Positions 1 to 11,594 are shown, counted from the stretch's first letter. The stretch: DNA of 64,000 nt from Liolophura sinensis (GCF_032854445.1 NC_088295.1:57827249-57891248), one strand, 5' to 3'. Notes: generated by a model not told the origin, from the letters alone. Translations and numbers: made by a program.

Positions 1-18
1 TTCTGGGGTACGGCGATG

Positions 19-21
<3 letters not shown>

Positions 22-87
<66 letters not shown>
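22..87. repeat. (AT)n microsatellite
   Basis: An uninterrupted AT dinucleotide run of about 33 units near the left edge. It has no gene context. Confidence 0.95.
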
Positions 88-88
<1 letters not shown>

Positions 89-684
89 CCTATACATTAG
101 ATGAAGTTACATAGAGTGTGAAACGTCTTTAATGAAGTTGTATAGGAAGGTGCGCGACTTAATTATAATTATTATTACAACAAGCTTGCTCATGGTTAGG
201 CTACAGGTTAAAGTATAAGGCTATACGACCAGAGCCGTGCTAGCCATCACGAGTTCAAAACTCACCTTAACCACTCACTATGTCCAATTCTTTTATTTAT
301 TTTTAACTGCAAAGGTCTCCTTCTATATTGAAAAGACCACATTACTGTGTCCATAATTTTTTTTTGTCAATATTTTTTTCACAGAAATAAGAACAAAAAC
401 TAATATTTTCTGTTAGATCGGTGTTTACGATGTTTTAAGATTCATATAAAGATATACAGAAATTCTTCCTCCTTTTCGCATGTTTGCACGGTATTTATTT
501 TGCATATTCTGGAGGCATTATTCTGTGTTACCTGATAAAATTAAACACTAAGTGAAGGCCTGGCACAGGCACTTCAGTAGAGCAAAGTAATTAAAATACT
601 ACAATATATATGGTACCTTAGGTTATCATACTATCCTAGGCTATCGTATACAGTCGGTTCCAAGTTCCTGATGCCATAAGCCTG
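88..684. other. Non-coding A/T-rich stretch, nothing recognised
   Basis: There is no long open frame and no recognisable repeat boundary. Short T runs and scattered A/T-rich words are all that can be seen. Confidence 0.6.
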
Positions 685-800
685 CAGTATCGAAGAGTAT
701 TTCTCTGACACTTAAACGACGGTGGGTAGATTTATTTAGAAAGCGGGGAAACCGGCTAGAACGTGGGGAAACCCACGGCCATCTGCAGATTATTGGTCAT
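685..800 (-). mobile_element. Degenerate fragment of the main tRNA-SINE
   Basis: The stretch GGGGAAACCCACGGCCATCT and the preceding degenerate tail (AGAGTATTTCTCTGACAC) align with the core and tail of the main SINE on the minus strand. It is heavily mutated and lacks the tRNA-like head. Confidence 0.55.
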
Positions 801-1130
801 ATATGATTTCGCGTACAACAATTTCCAGCATGTATAGATTTCTCTTTCACAAATGCTTTCATTGGGTTATCTGAACGTGTACAAGATGCATGTTGATTTA
901 ACCAGATAGGGCTATAATGCTCATGCCAAAGGGCCGGAGATATGATTTAAGACGAAAAGGCAATTATAATGATCGGCGAGATCTAGAAGTACATGAGATC
1001 TAAATTAGGTGCTATCTTCTCTAAAAGTCACTTCATAATATCAGGCATGATTTTTCGGTGATTTGAGGGAGTGAACATGCTGTTGGGTTGTTACCTCCCC
1101 TGGATCGTCTCAGTGACGTCACGATCTCGG
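801..1130. other. Non-coding stretch, nothing recognised
   Basis: No credible coding frame, repeat or RNA gene was seen between the SINE fragment and the tRNA-like element that follows. Confidence 0.5.
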
Positions 1131-1295
1131 GCTTGCACAACCAGGCCACTCGTGGTTAAGAGCTTATTTTAGCTACCGCAAACCTTGTGTTGGCTTAGTC
1201 GTGTGGGTACTTCGCAGATACTGATCTACAATTGACTGTCACTCAATTCAACATGGGTTCGAATCCCATAGAATCCACTGACGCTGTCCAGCACT
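1131..1295 (+). mobile_element. Second tRNA-like SINE family, copy 1
   Basis: A perfect internal pol III A box (TGGCTTAGTCG, 1191-1201) and B box (GGTTCGAATCC, 1256-1266) lie 55 bases apart, followed by a conserved end, GACGCTGTCCAGCACTTTTT. Homologous copies lie at 6471, 9522 (minus) and 11963. The 5' part (TGGTTAAGAGCTTATTTTAG) is shared, so this is a dispersed element rather than a lone tRNA gene. No full cloverleaf is evident. Confidence 0.7.
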
Positions 1296-1299
1296 TTTT

Positions 1300-1885
1300 T
1301 TCTTTGAATTTTACGAACACATATACATGTACATATGTTAGTATGTAAACACACAATGTAACGCTACCGCTTTGGCCTATTTACACGTACATATACATGC
1401 ATGTGGCGGTTGCCGTTGTAGGCCTATATAGATACGTATGTAAAGCCGATATAATAATAAGCAGAAAACTAAGCTGTGTTCACAGCATTATATTATATCT
1501 GTAGTATATAGTATAGACATATATTGTGATCTATAGGCCTATATATAGGCTTGTACGTGTGCATAACATTCAGCTAACCTCTACCGCCATTGAAGGTACA
1601 ACGCGTAGATGGCGAGTTCGAATCGAGCCGGCGCTATCTAGATCAGCTGTGGCTTAGCGTATCGTGAGATTTGTCAGATAGCTGGCAAAATATATACATA
1701 AACTTTGCCCCTCCCACGGCCATCCCACAGAACCCATATTTTTCAAGCTGACTGCCCTGTAATAAATGAAATATTTCTTTGCATAGATGTACATAATGTA
1801 CATAAATGTACTCGTCCTCTATAAGGTCCACTGCTGAGTAGTGGCATATAAAATCACACTTAATGACTGCTAGGCCTATACATGC
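1300..1885. other. Non-coding stretch with a weak tRNA-like motif
   Basis: The sequence is A/T-rich with several TACATGTA-type words. GAGTTCGAATC near 1614-1624 resembles a pol III B box, but I could not match an A box, so no RNA gene is called. Confidence 0.45.
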
Positions 1886-2150
1886 CAATATATTTATTTA
1901 TTTATTTATCCGATTGGTGTTTTACGCCGTACTTAAGAATACTTCACTTATACGACAGCGCCAACATTATGGTGAGAGGAAACCAGGCACAGCCTGGAGG
2001 AAACCACGACCAGTTTCAGGTTGTTGGCAGACCTTTCCACCTACGGCCGTAGAGGAACCCAGAAGGAGCTGGACTTACTGGAAATATTCACAAGGACCGC
2101 ATTGGTAAGAGGCTCGATCCTGGATCATTGCACTGCACTGGCGTACTAAC
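1886..2150 (-). mobile_element. Main tRNA-SINE, near full length
   Basis: Read on the plus strand, the element begins with its A/T tail (TATTTATTTATC), then GATTGGTGTTTTACGCCGTA, the core around CATTATGGTGAGAGGAAACC and the tRNA-like head ending near GGCGTACTAAC. It aligns throughout with the copies at 3982 and 48190. There is no coding capacity; amplification depends on an unknown LINE partner. Confidence 0.8.
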
Positions 2151-2236
2151 CCCCTTCGGCCACAGAAGCCCCCTTACCAATATAATATTGAGTGCTATGT
2201 AATAAAGAACAGCGAATAGGTAGAGTTCAATATGGA

Positions 2237-2548
2237 AGTCGGATGCGGCCACTTGCGTTTTTCGTAGTTTCGTCCTTTTAAATAAAAGGTCGAAAACACG
2301 AAAGGACGAAGGGCGAAAAGGCCAAATGGCGAAGGACGAAAACCCGAAAGTACAAAGTTGGCACAGCTTCGCACTTTCGGGTTTTCGTCTTGCATTTTCG
2401 GGTTTTTGCCTCACACTTTCAGGTTTTTCGCCTGAAAAACTTCTCTCTTTCGCATTTTCTTAAAAGGTTGAAAACACGAGGGAGCGAAGTTAATTTCGCA
2501 TTTTCGCCTTCCGGTTTATCTCTTCAAGAACTTCCTGATAATGGTATG
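2237..2548 (-). mobile_element. CGAAAA foldback element, copy 1
   Basis: The stretch is composed largely of CGAAAA/TTTTCG words such as CGAAAACCCGAAAGTAC and its near-complement CACTTTCGGGTTTTCG, placed around a short centre, so one strand can fold on itself. The outer edges (GACTTCC-type and GGAAGTTC-type, read on either strand) and the blocks GGCCACTTGCG and CCGGTTTATCTCTTC recur in reverse orientation at 5812-6206. Open frames on both strands are low-complexity translations of these words. The family was not recognised. Confidence 0.65.
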
Positions 2549-2744
2549 TGGATCATAAAACTTCTTTATGCACGTAGTTTTATACAACAGCAACACTTCT
2601 TCTCAAGCAGTATCAAAGAATATCTAGCATCCTGTGAGTGATAAGTGTGGGCAGTTCTAGAGCTAAATCCACAATTGCTTTGTAAGCACTAGCCCAACTC
2701 TGCATAAAACATCTCTGCCAAGTTTTGCCTATTTGATTAGTGGC

Positions 2745-2900
2745 CAGCATTACAGTGGGAGCAAACCACCCATAGCCCACAGGAAACCCATGACCATCCA
2801 TAGGTTGCTGCCAGTAGTCACTGCACCGGTCAAGATCCTGACAGTTGCAGCGGGCCAGCACATCAGCAATCTGAGCCAGTGAGGTGCCCTTGAGGAGCAC
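2745..2900 (-). mobile_element. Decayed main tRNA-SINE fragment
   Basis: GGCCAGCATTACAGTGGGAG, then AAACCCATGACCATCCATAG and GGTTGCTGCCAGTAGTCAC, follow the order of the SINE core on the minus strand. The tRNA head is barely recognisable. Confidence 0.6.
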
Positions 2901-3688
2901 GGAAGAGTATGCACTTGACTAACGCCAATGTCAAAAACACATTTTTCTACCATCAAGACAGTGCGGGATTTTCAACACCACCACATATGTAGAAAAAAAT
3001 AAATTTATTCACAATACCTAATTGTTTTGTATGAATATACAACACCAGGTGTAACCAAACTCATGATCTTGGACTTAAAATAGGATGCACATTTATATCA
3101 AAATATGATCTTAATATTTGTTTATCTTTGTTTAGTGAATAATGAAAAGATCATTGTAAACTGAAAGAGAACATGCAACAAAGAGACTTCGTTAAAAAAT
3201 AAAATACTAGGACATAAAATGAAACAACTTCTATAATGCTGATCAGTTAAAGCTTTGAAAACTTTGTCTCACGTAAAAACCTAAACAATTGAAATAAACC
3301 TCATTCTAACTTGACCAGTAACTTCACTACGGTAAACTCAACTCAAATATACGACAATAAGTTGAAATATTTTTTCTAAAGTGAGCAAAAACTAGTTCCA
3401 CTCCTAAACAGAAATGTTGAATATTCAGCTGCATGTACTCTAAAACAAAGAAGACTTTATGCAAAATGGAAACACTGTCATGGAAAATACTTTTTATTTA
3501 GACACACCAAAGTCCTTCAGAGATCAAAATACTGTAGGTGTACATTTAGACAATTACACAACAAAAATAATAATAATAATAATCTTAACCCAACTGTAAA
3601 TAGCTTAGAGTCTATAGTACCACATAACATAATCAGTTAAGCCATGATACAGATAATTTAAAGCATGTCAAATCCCTCACTCCACTTA
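2901..3688. other. Non-coding A/T-rich stretch
   Basis: No open frame of interest and no repeat with a recognisable relative in the window. A short (AAT)n run lies near 3565-3585. Confidence 0.5.
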
Positions 3689-3812
3689 ACGGGGCCTTCG
3701 TGACTCAGTTGGTTAGCGCGCTAGCGCAGCATAATGACCCAGTCTCTCACCAATGCGGTCGCTGTGAGATCAAGTCTAGCCCATGCTGGTTTCCTCTCCG
3801 GAGGAAGCTAGC
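3689..3812 (+). mobile_element. 5' tRNA-like head of the main SINE
   Basis: The sequence starts GGGGCCTTCGTGACTCAGTT, continues GGTTAGCGCGCTAGCGCAGC and ends in the core (TGGTTTCCTCTCCGG). The 3' half is missing, so this is a truncated copy that preserves the tRNA-related promoter half. Confidence 0.75.
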
Positions 3813-3979
3813 ACATAAGTAAAATATACAAAGCATACTACACGTCAACTGCAAATATTATACCATACATATACTAATAACCAAAACAGCCATCCAATTC
3901 TTCTTTCATTATCCACGTTTACATTCAACCAAAAATATCTTAAAATACAATGTATGACAGTAAATATTTTCATCATTTA

Positions 3980-4243
3980 TCTGTTTGTTTATTTGATTGG
4001 TGTTTTACACCGTGTTCAAGAGTATTTCACTTATATGACTGCAGCCAGCATTATGGTGGGAGGAAACCAGGCAGAGCCGGGGGAAACCCATGACTATACG
4101 CAGGTTGCTGACTGACCTTCTCATGTACGACCGGAGAGGAAGCCAGTATGAGCTGGACTTGAACTCACAGCGACCGCATTGATGGGAGGCCTCCGGGTCA
4201 TTGCACGGCGCTAGCACGCTAACCGACTGAGCCACAGAGTACT
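3980..4243 (-). mobile_element. Main tRNA-SINE, full length
   Basis: A complete minus-strand copy. On the plus strand it runs A/T tail, GATTGGTGTTTTACACCGTG, core CATTATGGTGGGAGGAAACC, CGACCGGAGAGGAAGCCAG, then the complement of the tRNA head ending CTAACCGACTGAGCCAC. It serves as a local reference for the family. Confidence 0.85.
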
Positions 4244-5811
4244 CTATTTTCACCATTTAAAATGACAAGGTTTTAGACACTTTAGAAGGATCAAGACATG
4301 TAACTTTGTACAAATAACTGAAAGCTCTCACCATCATCACTACTTTACCTAATCCATTAACTGACACAACTTCATTATTTACTTACATGCAATTTGACAG
4401 GGTTTTTATGCCATACTAATAAATATTTCACACACATGAAAAATTACAAGCCTTTCATTTTATAAAATAAACAAGATGATACATTAGAGAAAAAAACAAA
4501 CCTCATTTTCCTGAAAATTTGGATACAAAGCCTCTAATCCTAAATATGATAGTATTTCTTCCCTGGCTGAGTAAAACAGCGAATAAGAAAGGAAAATAGT
4601 CAGTAGAATCCCAACATTACATTCAATTCATTGGTAAGGATATAGAAAATGGCCTCACGACAGAGCAAACCAAACAAATGCAAAAGAAGAGATACCAGTA
4701 ATGGAAAATGTTCTTTGCTAGAAAGCAATTACAGCTTTTGTAAGAAGACATATTGTGAAGCTCTAACCTGACTATGCTTATGCCGTCTCACGAAATTCAT
4801 CTGTTATCTATAAATATGTTTTCAAACCTGTGGCCACTGAGAAACATGCTCAGGTACACAATAATGACTAAAGTAAAGAGAAAACTAAGAGAAACTTCAG
4901 AGCAATCAGCTGTTATATCAGGATGCAAAGCATTGTAGGCTACACTGGTTATCCCTGTGCTCTTTTAGCATTAATTAAATCCCTTTAAACATTTAATATT
5001 AGATTAACTGACAGAGGCCCAATAAAATTATACCATAAATCAATTTTCATGCTTCAAACAGATCTGACAGGCAGGTCTGTGGAAGCTTAAACGTTTACAT
5101 CAAGGATGGTACATAAAACTTACAACAGCTTTTGTCAAGTCTTCATCATGCATATCACGGATAACCTTCACTTTTAAGAATGTTGGTCTTTGAAGTGAAA
5201 GTAAACTATAATAACTACTTCTTTCAAGTAAAACTCTCAGTCCCACATATTTATATGTCACTGGCCATTTTATATGTATGTCCTGTAGACTATACAACGG
5301 CCAGGAGTAAGGTCACCTAGGACAAGGAATGCAAACGGGCTCACTTGATCGAGAGTAATCTGGTGTATACTGGTTCTAGGAGCCCAGATTGGATATAATT
5401 TAAACCCTAGCGAAATATTTAAACTTTTAAACTTGGAATCACAGTGATCCGATTGTACCAGTCCATGTTACCGTATCATAGTAAATGTGCATTACGCATA
5501 CGCCTGTATCTACTAGTTTGACACATTAGAACCCGAAACAACAGAACCCGAAACATCAACAACGTTTGCGCCACTTGCATGTACGATAGTCGACGGCACT
5601 GCAGGTTCAGTTCAAGCTTAGGAGGGAGGCATATTGATGCAGAAGCTATGGCACGGTATGCCTAACTTTAGTCAAATCACGAAGTATTCATGTACAAATA
5701 AAAGGAATAATCACAAGCTGACTGTGCACAAAACTTAGACCCTACCTTTCGTAATGTGTGCCAACATCGCCAAGGTAATAGTTCATCATGATGTAACAGG
5801 CAACACGATCA
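4244..5811. other. Non-coding stretch without recognised elements
   Basis: Only short chance frames occur. No SINE tail, terminal repeat or tRNA-like boxes were seen before the foldback element that follows. Confidence 0.5.
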
Positions 5812-6206
5812 GGCCGGAAGTTCGTGAAGAGATAAACCGGAAGACGAAAACGCGAAGTTAACTTCGCTTTTTCGGGTTTTCGACCTTTTGAAAAAAGGCG
5901 AAAGAGCGAAGTCACCTTTGCATTTTCGACCTTGGAATAGGGCGAAAACCCGAAAGTGCGGGGCGAAAATGCGAGGCGAAAACCCGAAAGTGCGAAGCTG
6001 TGCCAACTTCGTACTCTCGTGTTTTCGCCTCGCGTTTTCGAGTTTTAGCCTCGCACTTTCGGGTTTTCGTCCTTCGCCTTTTCCCATTTTCGCCCTTCGC
6101 CCTTTCGTGTTTTCCCTTTTTCGACCTTCGCTCTTCCGTGTTTTCGCGTTTTCGACCTATTATTTAAAAGGTCGAAACTGCGAAAACGCGAGTGGCCGCA
6201 TCCGGC
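5812..6206 (+). mobile_element. CGAAAA foldback element, copy 2
   Basis: This copy is in the opposite orientation to 2237-2548 and is longer. It starts GGAAGTTCGTGAAGAGATAA and ends GTGGCCGCATCCGGCTTCC. The centre is near 6005, where CGAAAACCCGAAAGTGCGAA on one side faces CTTTCGGGTTTTCG on the other, giving strong dyad symmetry. GGAAG/CTTCC could be minimal terminal inverted repeats (inference). No protein is encoded. Confidence 0.65.
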
Positions 6207-6292
6207 TTCCATAGAAACCCACGTCCATCCGCAGATTGTTATCAGACCTTGCACGTGCGACCGGAGAGAGAGAGGCAGCATGAGCTGGACTA
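6207..6292 (-). mobile_element. Main SINE fragment abutting the foldback element
   Basis: AGAAACCCACGTCCATCCGC, AGATTGTTATCAGACC and GACCGGAGAGAGAGAGG follow SINE order on the minus strand. The fragment begins directly at the foldback boundary, which suggests one element interrupted the other, but the missing SINE tail is not seen on the far side. Confidence 0.6.
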
Positions 6293-6470
6293 CACTGGTG
6301 TAGGCCTACACAGCAGCTCATACATGTAGGCTACTGTAACAGTGTAAATATACATTTTGTATACAATGTACATGTAATGTATATCATACGAAATTTGCAT
6401 TTTACGGTCGCCACGTATGTCACAAGACTTTACAAGCACATGCATGCTCACTCTGATCTAGTTCACCTAT

Positions 6471-6670
6471 CTTGCACAACCACTCAAGTTGGACACTCCA
6501 AGCTATAAGTACTCGTCTAATGATAGTGTGACCGTGTATTGGCTCAGTCCAGTGGATACTTCGCTATAAAAATAATAAAACGTACATTGTGCATACAAAA
6601 AATTCGCAGGTACGTGGTTCAAATCTCGTGCACTGCACATCTCCACGGACGCTATCCAATACTTTTTGGG
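6471..6670 (+). mobile_element. Second tRNA-like SINE family, copy 2 (degenerate)
   Basis: An A-box-like TGGCTCAGTCC (6540-6550), a mutated B box (GGTTCAAATCT) and the family end (GGACGCTATCCAATACTTTT) are present. The middle is lengthened by an A-rich insertion. Confidence 0.6.
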
Positions 6671-6905
6671 GAATATATATAGTAGTACATAGACAGATTT
6701 GATTTCAGGTAGGGTACAAAATTTGATCAGTGAAATTTAAAACGAGCATTTTATGAGTTCATTTTATATCTTGTGTTGCTTGTTCAACTTGACACACCAG
6801 GGCTTCCTGACTTGATTAGTTTTATGCAGGTCCTTAGAATTAATACTTATCAAGCTTGTCAGCGTACCTATACCTTGTCATGTAACATCCTAACATTAGG
6901 GATAC

Positions 6906-7047
<142 letters not shown>

Positions 7048-7227
7048 TACCCTTAACACATGAACGGAGAGTTGGGGTACATAATAATGTACAATAATAA
7101 GGAGCTGCCAACTCTCCACGCAGACGTTGTTTGACACAATACACAAGAAATTTTCATTGATACAGAGCTGTGATCAGTTTTATATCAGGCTGGAATAATC
7201 CACCCAAAATTTCTTGAAACTTATTGT

Positions 7228-7332
7228 TTGGTTTATAGACTGATTGATTGATCAACCAATCAATAAAGCAATGAAACAGTAACTTGATTGGTTGGTTGAT
7301 TAGTTGGTTGATTAATTGATTGATTGAGTTGA
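7228..7332. repeat. GATT/AATC-rich inverted simple repeat
   Basis: Runs of GATTGATTGATC then AACCAATCAATA, and further on GGTTGGTTGATT, form an imperfect inverted pattern immediately before the first copy of the roughly 1.4-kb repeat. Confidence 0.6.
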
Positions 7333-7479
7333 TTGTTATTTAACGCCATGCACAACGTCAAGAAATTCTGCACTTATAGCTCACAATGACAATGGGATTT
7401 AAAAGACTGAAGAACCCAGACTGACAGCAATAATTCATCCACCTTTGTACAAAATATTTTTGAACTTTCCATCGTTTAT

Positions 7480-8937
7480 GTAACAAAGCCTGTGTTCTAT
7501 TGTCTAGAGACAATTAGTGGTCTCTCTATATACGGAAGTTTATACGTAAGACCACACATCAGAGGACCGTCGCGAGGTATCGCTTGTTGTCACCACACCC
7601 CTAACACAATGCAAACAATGGAGCTCATAAAATTGCCCGTCTATAGTGAAAGACGAACAACTATAGTCAACCATGCATCCACCTGTTATTTTTTAATTGC
7701 AGGCTTTCATCCCACCATAATGCTGGCCGCCGACGTATAAGTGAAATATTCTTGAGTACGGCGCAAAACACCAGTCAAATAAATAAATAAATTATAGTTA
7801 TTGTGGTGTGTAGCAGTATGTAAAATATAGGGTGAACGGAATTCAACAAAGCGTCTATGAGTCTCGCTTTATACTCCATATAAGGACAGCAACACAGATG
7901 ACTTCACTTTCCTAATCGCATCCAAAAATGCAATATATTAGTGCTTGGGCTGGTCGACCTATTTAGAACATGACATTTTCCCTGGGCAATCAGTCGTGTA
8001 TAATTCCATTCGTCACGGTATTTACATCTTCTATGTAAGCACTGCTGCGCGTGAGCATCGATCAAAGTTATCATAGTTCACTGCTTGTATTACCAGTGTG
8101 ATCGTGATCCGTGTTATTTGCAGCGCATAACTGGATGGAAACTGGGTACATCCCCCACCCCCTAATGACGACTCGACTTCTCTTGCATGCAATGCACGTG
8201 TATTATGTGACCAATTTGCAAACAAAAACCTTAAAAAGGCTTAAAATGAAAAAGACTACCCGTATCCCAATTACCTCAGGCGGGGAAAGGTTCCACTTTG
8301 TTGTAACGGCAATTCCCTGATAGGGCCCTATTCATTTTCGTTCTAGTGTCTTCCCGACATCCCCAATTTAATTGGCTTTATACAGTTCATCTAAAGCAAA
8401 AGCCCGCTACTCTATGCATTTTCATTAAAATATGACTTATCACGTGTGAACACTCGTCTTTCGGATAACGTGCGAACTAGAGGGTGGTTTCACCTTGCAC
8501 AAAATTTACACCTTTGACTTGTTGGTTTCAGGATTAACGTCACTTCTAATATTTATCTCTGACAAAACACAACGGGTTTTCCCAGCAAATGAAGCTCGAT
8601 TCCACAAAACAACTTTCGATAAATAATAAGCTAATAAGCTGAAATGATGTGGAATCGATCTCCAGGTGTTCAGATCGAAACACCACTGTGTTTGCTACAT
8701 CACTGGAACGCTATGGCAAGAATAAGATAATCGCCACGATCCCCCAGTCACAGCATACGGAGACCAATCCCATTGCTCTTTCTATTTTCAATATAGATAA
8801 GCACACTTTTACACGCCAAACTGGGACTATTAGCCACAGTTGCTGTCCTCAATATGTCAAAGCTGTACGCGTTTGCTTTTATACTGATGTACCCTAAATG
8901 ACCATAAATTTCTTCAATGACTATCTTGCCAATTCTC
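7480..8937 (+). repeat. Roughly 1.4-kb dispersed repeat, copy 1
   Basis: This is the most complete copy of a unit made of four blocks: a (7482-7705, starting AAAGCCTGTGTTCTATTGTC), b (7795-8085, GTAGCAGTATGTAAAATATA), c (8096-8330, CCGTGTTATTTGCAGCGC) and d (8330-8937, AAAGCCCGCTAC). Block a+b recurs at 8938-9514, a and the start of b at 10545-11010, and c+d at 13435-14175. A main-SINE 3' end sits between a and b. No coding frame spans any block. Confidence 0.65.
7700..7792 (+). mobile_element. Main SINE 3' fragment
   Basis: CCCACCATAATGCTGGCCGC, then AAATATTCTTGAGTACGGCG and an (AAAT)n tail. It is 5' truncated as expected of retroposition, and lies inside the 1.4-kb repeat; the copy at 8938-9514 lacks it, so this insertion is the younger event. 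Confidence 0.75.
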
Positions 8938-9514
8938 AAAGCCTGTGTCCTATTGTCTGGAGACATTTAGTGGTCTGTCTATATACGGGAGTTTATACGT
9001 AAGACCACACAGCAGAGAACCGTCGTCAACACAACCCCTAATACAACGGAAACAATGGAGTTTATAAGATTGCCCGTCTGTAATGAACAACAAACACCTA
9101 TAGTCAACCATGCGTGCACCTGCTACTTTTTACCCAGTGTAATTACAGGCTTGAATCCTTAATTATTTGTGAAGTGCGGTGTGAGGTGCGGTTCAAAGCC
9201 CGTTTCATATCTTTACTTCTTATATTTATTGTGGTGTGTAGCAGTATGTAAAATATAAGGTGAACGGAATTCAACAAAGCGTCTGTGAGTCTCGCTTTTT
9301 ACTCCATGTAAGGACAGTAACACGGATGGCTTCACTTTCCTGATCGCATCCAATTATGCATTATATTAGTGCTTAGGTTAGTCGACCTATTTAGAACATG
9401 ACATTTTCCCTGGGCAATCAGTCGTGTATAATTCCATTCGTCACGGTATTTTTTTACATCTTCTATGTAAGCACTGCTGCACGTGAACATCCATCAAAGT
9501 TATCATAGTTCATG
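8938..9514 (+). repeat. 1.4-kb repeat, copy 2 (blocks a and b)
   Basis: The copy follows copy 1 directly, head to tail. Blocks a and b are closely similar to 7482-8085, including GGGCAATCAGTCGTGTATAA and CACTGCTGC near the end. A different linker replaces the SINE tail. It is cut off by the tRNA-like SINE at 9522. Confidence 0.65.
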
Positions 9515-9521
9515 GCAAAAA

Positions 9522-9688
9522 GTACTGGACAGCATCAGTGGGTGCTGTGGGATTCGAACCCACGGGAATATGTGTGACAATCATATTGTAGATCAGTATC
9601 TGCGAAGTACCCACACGACTAAGCCAGTACATACACTAATGCGACTAAAATAAGCTTTTAACCATAAGCGATCCGGTTGTGCAAGTCA
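9522..9688 (-). mobile_element. Second tRNA-like SINE family, copy 3
   Basis: Minus-strand copy with perfect B box (complement of GGATTCGAACC, 9550-9560) and A box (complement of CGACTAAGCCA, 9616-9626). The conserved 5' end (AGCTTATTTTAG complement) and the GCTGTCCAG end are present. Confidence 0.7.
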
Positions 9689-9904
9689 TGGTGCACTTAC
9701 CCTGCGATATTTTCTCGCTCTACCGGGCATGGCTGGTTTAAACGATTTCTACTGTGTAGAATACTTTCGCAAATACCATTTATATAACACTATTTCCTTT
9801 TAACAGAACTGTCTCATTATCGTCAGACTGATAAAGGAGCCGCCAAATGTTCATCTTCACATTGATTAGTGTATGGATTGATTGATTGGTGTTCAGTGCC
9901 ATAC

Positions 9905-10036
9905 AAGCCTGCGGATGATCGTGGGTTTCTCTCAGGTTCTGCCCAGTTGCCTCCCACCATAATGCTTAGTGCCGCTGTATAAGTCAAATATTCTTGAGTA
10001 CGGCGTAAAACACCAATCATATAAATAAATCAATGC
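9905..10036 (+). mobile_element. Main SINE 3' half
   Basis: GCCTGCGGATGATCGTGGGT, CCTCCCACCATAATGCTTAG and ATTCTTGAGTACGGCGTAAA are followed by (AAAT)n. It is 5' truncated. Confidence 0.75.
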
Positions 10037-10289
10037 CATGCAAAACAATATGAGCAGTTTTAATACGACGATGACCATTGTTAGGAGGAGGGAACTGTGG
10101 TATTGAGAGTGAACCAACGGCCTTTTTCATGCAAGAATCTGACCAGTTTACTCACTCGTGGCGCACATTTCACTCACAAAGCAGACTATAACTGGAATTC
10201 AGAAGAGAATTTTTCACATTCTGTAAACTGTTTTTAAAATCTTCATTCTCGTCGCAGACGCCAATTCAGCCCTGACCATTGAATAGTGT

Positions 10290-10327
10290 ATTTTTTTATT
10301 TATTTATTTATTCATTCATTCATTCAT

Positions 10328-10378
<51 letters not shown>

Positions 10379-10379
10379 T
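10290..10379. repeat. (TTTA)n microsatellite
   Basis: TTTA tetranucleotide repeats, with a short TTCA-rich interruption near 10311-10326. Confidence 0.9.
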
Positions 10380-10439
10380 ATGCAGTGTTAATAGGTTTTG
10401 TACTTTAAAAAAAAGGAGGCTTACTTGAATAAATCACCC

Positions 10440-10512
10440 TGGCCATTTGCTGGCCGCCGTCGTATAAGTGAAACATTCTTGAGAACGGCGTAAAACCAAT
10501 CAAATAAAAAAT
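10440..10512 (+). mobile_element. Main SINE 3' end fragment
   Basis: GCTGGCCGCCGTCGTATAAG and ATTCTTGAGAACGGCGTAAA are followed by an A-rich tail. It is severely 5' truncated. Confidence 0.7.
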
Positions 10513-10544
10513 AATTTTTTTCCAAGTTATTGTTTGTTTTATTT

Positions 10545-11010
10545 ATCTATTTAATTGTTGCTGAATGCCATACTCAAAATATTTGCCCTTATAGTTTACA
10601 ATGGCGGTCAGTCTTAGAGGTGATGAAAATAACAGCCACAATTTGCAAGTTATTGTTGAACTTCCCCTCATGCCGGTGACACAAGCCTATGTCTTATTAG
10701 TAATAGAGACAATTAGTGTTCTCTGTATACGAATCTTTACACGCATGCGGGAGACAACTCCAGAGAACACCGTCGTGAGCGCTTTTTGTCACCATGTACA
10801 GCACCTACAGTCCCTTTAAAATACCCCTTAGACCTGCATGCACCCGTTTCTGTTTAACAACATAGATAGCTGACTTGAATCCTTGATTACCTGAGGCTTA
10901 AACACATTGTGAAGTACTGTTCGAAGTACGTGTCATACGTGTTTATGGTGGTGTACGAAATGAACGGTGGACTAACTGAATGCAAGAAAGCGTCTATTAG
11001 TCTTGGTATT
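10545..11010 (+). repeat. 1.4-kb repeat, copy 3 (diverged)
   Basis: The AGAGACAATTAGTG words of block a, a shared stretch GTGAAGTACTGTTCGAAGTA and the start of block b (AAGCGTCTATTAGTCT) occur in order. This copy is the most diverged, with substitutions throughout, so it is an older insertion. Confidence 0.5.
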
Positions 11011-11359
11011 ATGGATGCCGGATGAGCACATCTCCCCCCGCGGCCCACGGCATCAGAACAGTGTAAATCGCGCACGAATGGCATACCATCCTCGCGCCGC
11101 GACCCGCGACCTGGTGGGCGCGACACGTGAGGACGAAAAATACACACGCACATTTCCGATTCAACAAAGTTGGAAGGTGTTGAACGTTGTTCAGCGGAGC
11201 TGAAGTGCCCATCCAGACTACTCAACACGGCCCAATATGTTGACTCAACTTCAAGTAGGCTCTTGATGAGTCAACAAAAATTTAGTGATGTCTGGACGGA
11301 ACTTTATGCCCAAACTCTCGACTGTGAGAAGAGTTTGGGACAACTGACGGAAAAATCAA

Positions 11360-11500
11360 TTTATTTATTTATTTATTTCATTTGTGTTTTACGGCGTAAA
11401 CCAGGCTGAGCAGGACTCGAGCTCACAGCGACCGCGTTGCTGAGAAGCTCCTGGGCCATTACACTGCGCTAGCGCGCTAACCAACTAAGCCACGAAGGAT
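11360..11500 (-). mobile_element. Main SINE with internal deletion
   Basis: An A/T tail and GTGTTTTACGGCGTAAACC jump directly to GGACTCGAGCTCACAGCGAC and the tRNA head (CTAACCAACTAAGCCACGAA). The central core is missing. Confidence 0.7.
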
Positions 11501-11594
11501 CCCAAAAAATCAATTGATACAACTGAGCTAATTCAACAGACGTCATGAGTCTCATCCGGTTATATGGTTGACTCACTTGTCCACTCGGAAAGCT

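Noticed and set aside
1191-1266. A genuine tRNA gene
   Set aside because: A and B boxes are perfect, but no acceptor stem or cloverleaf could be drawn and the same sequence recurs at three other places, so it is treated as a SINE-type element.
5809-6281. Several frames with repeated ENPKVRS or RPSPF-like phrases
   Set aside because: These are translations of the CGAAAA/TTTTCG words of the foldback element on both strands, not proteins.
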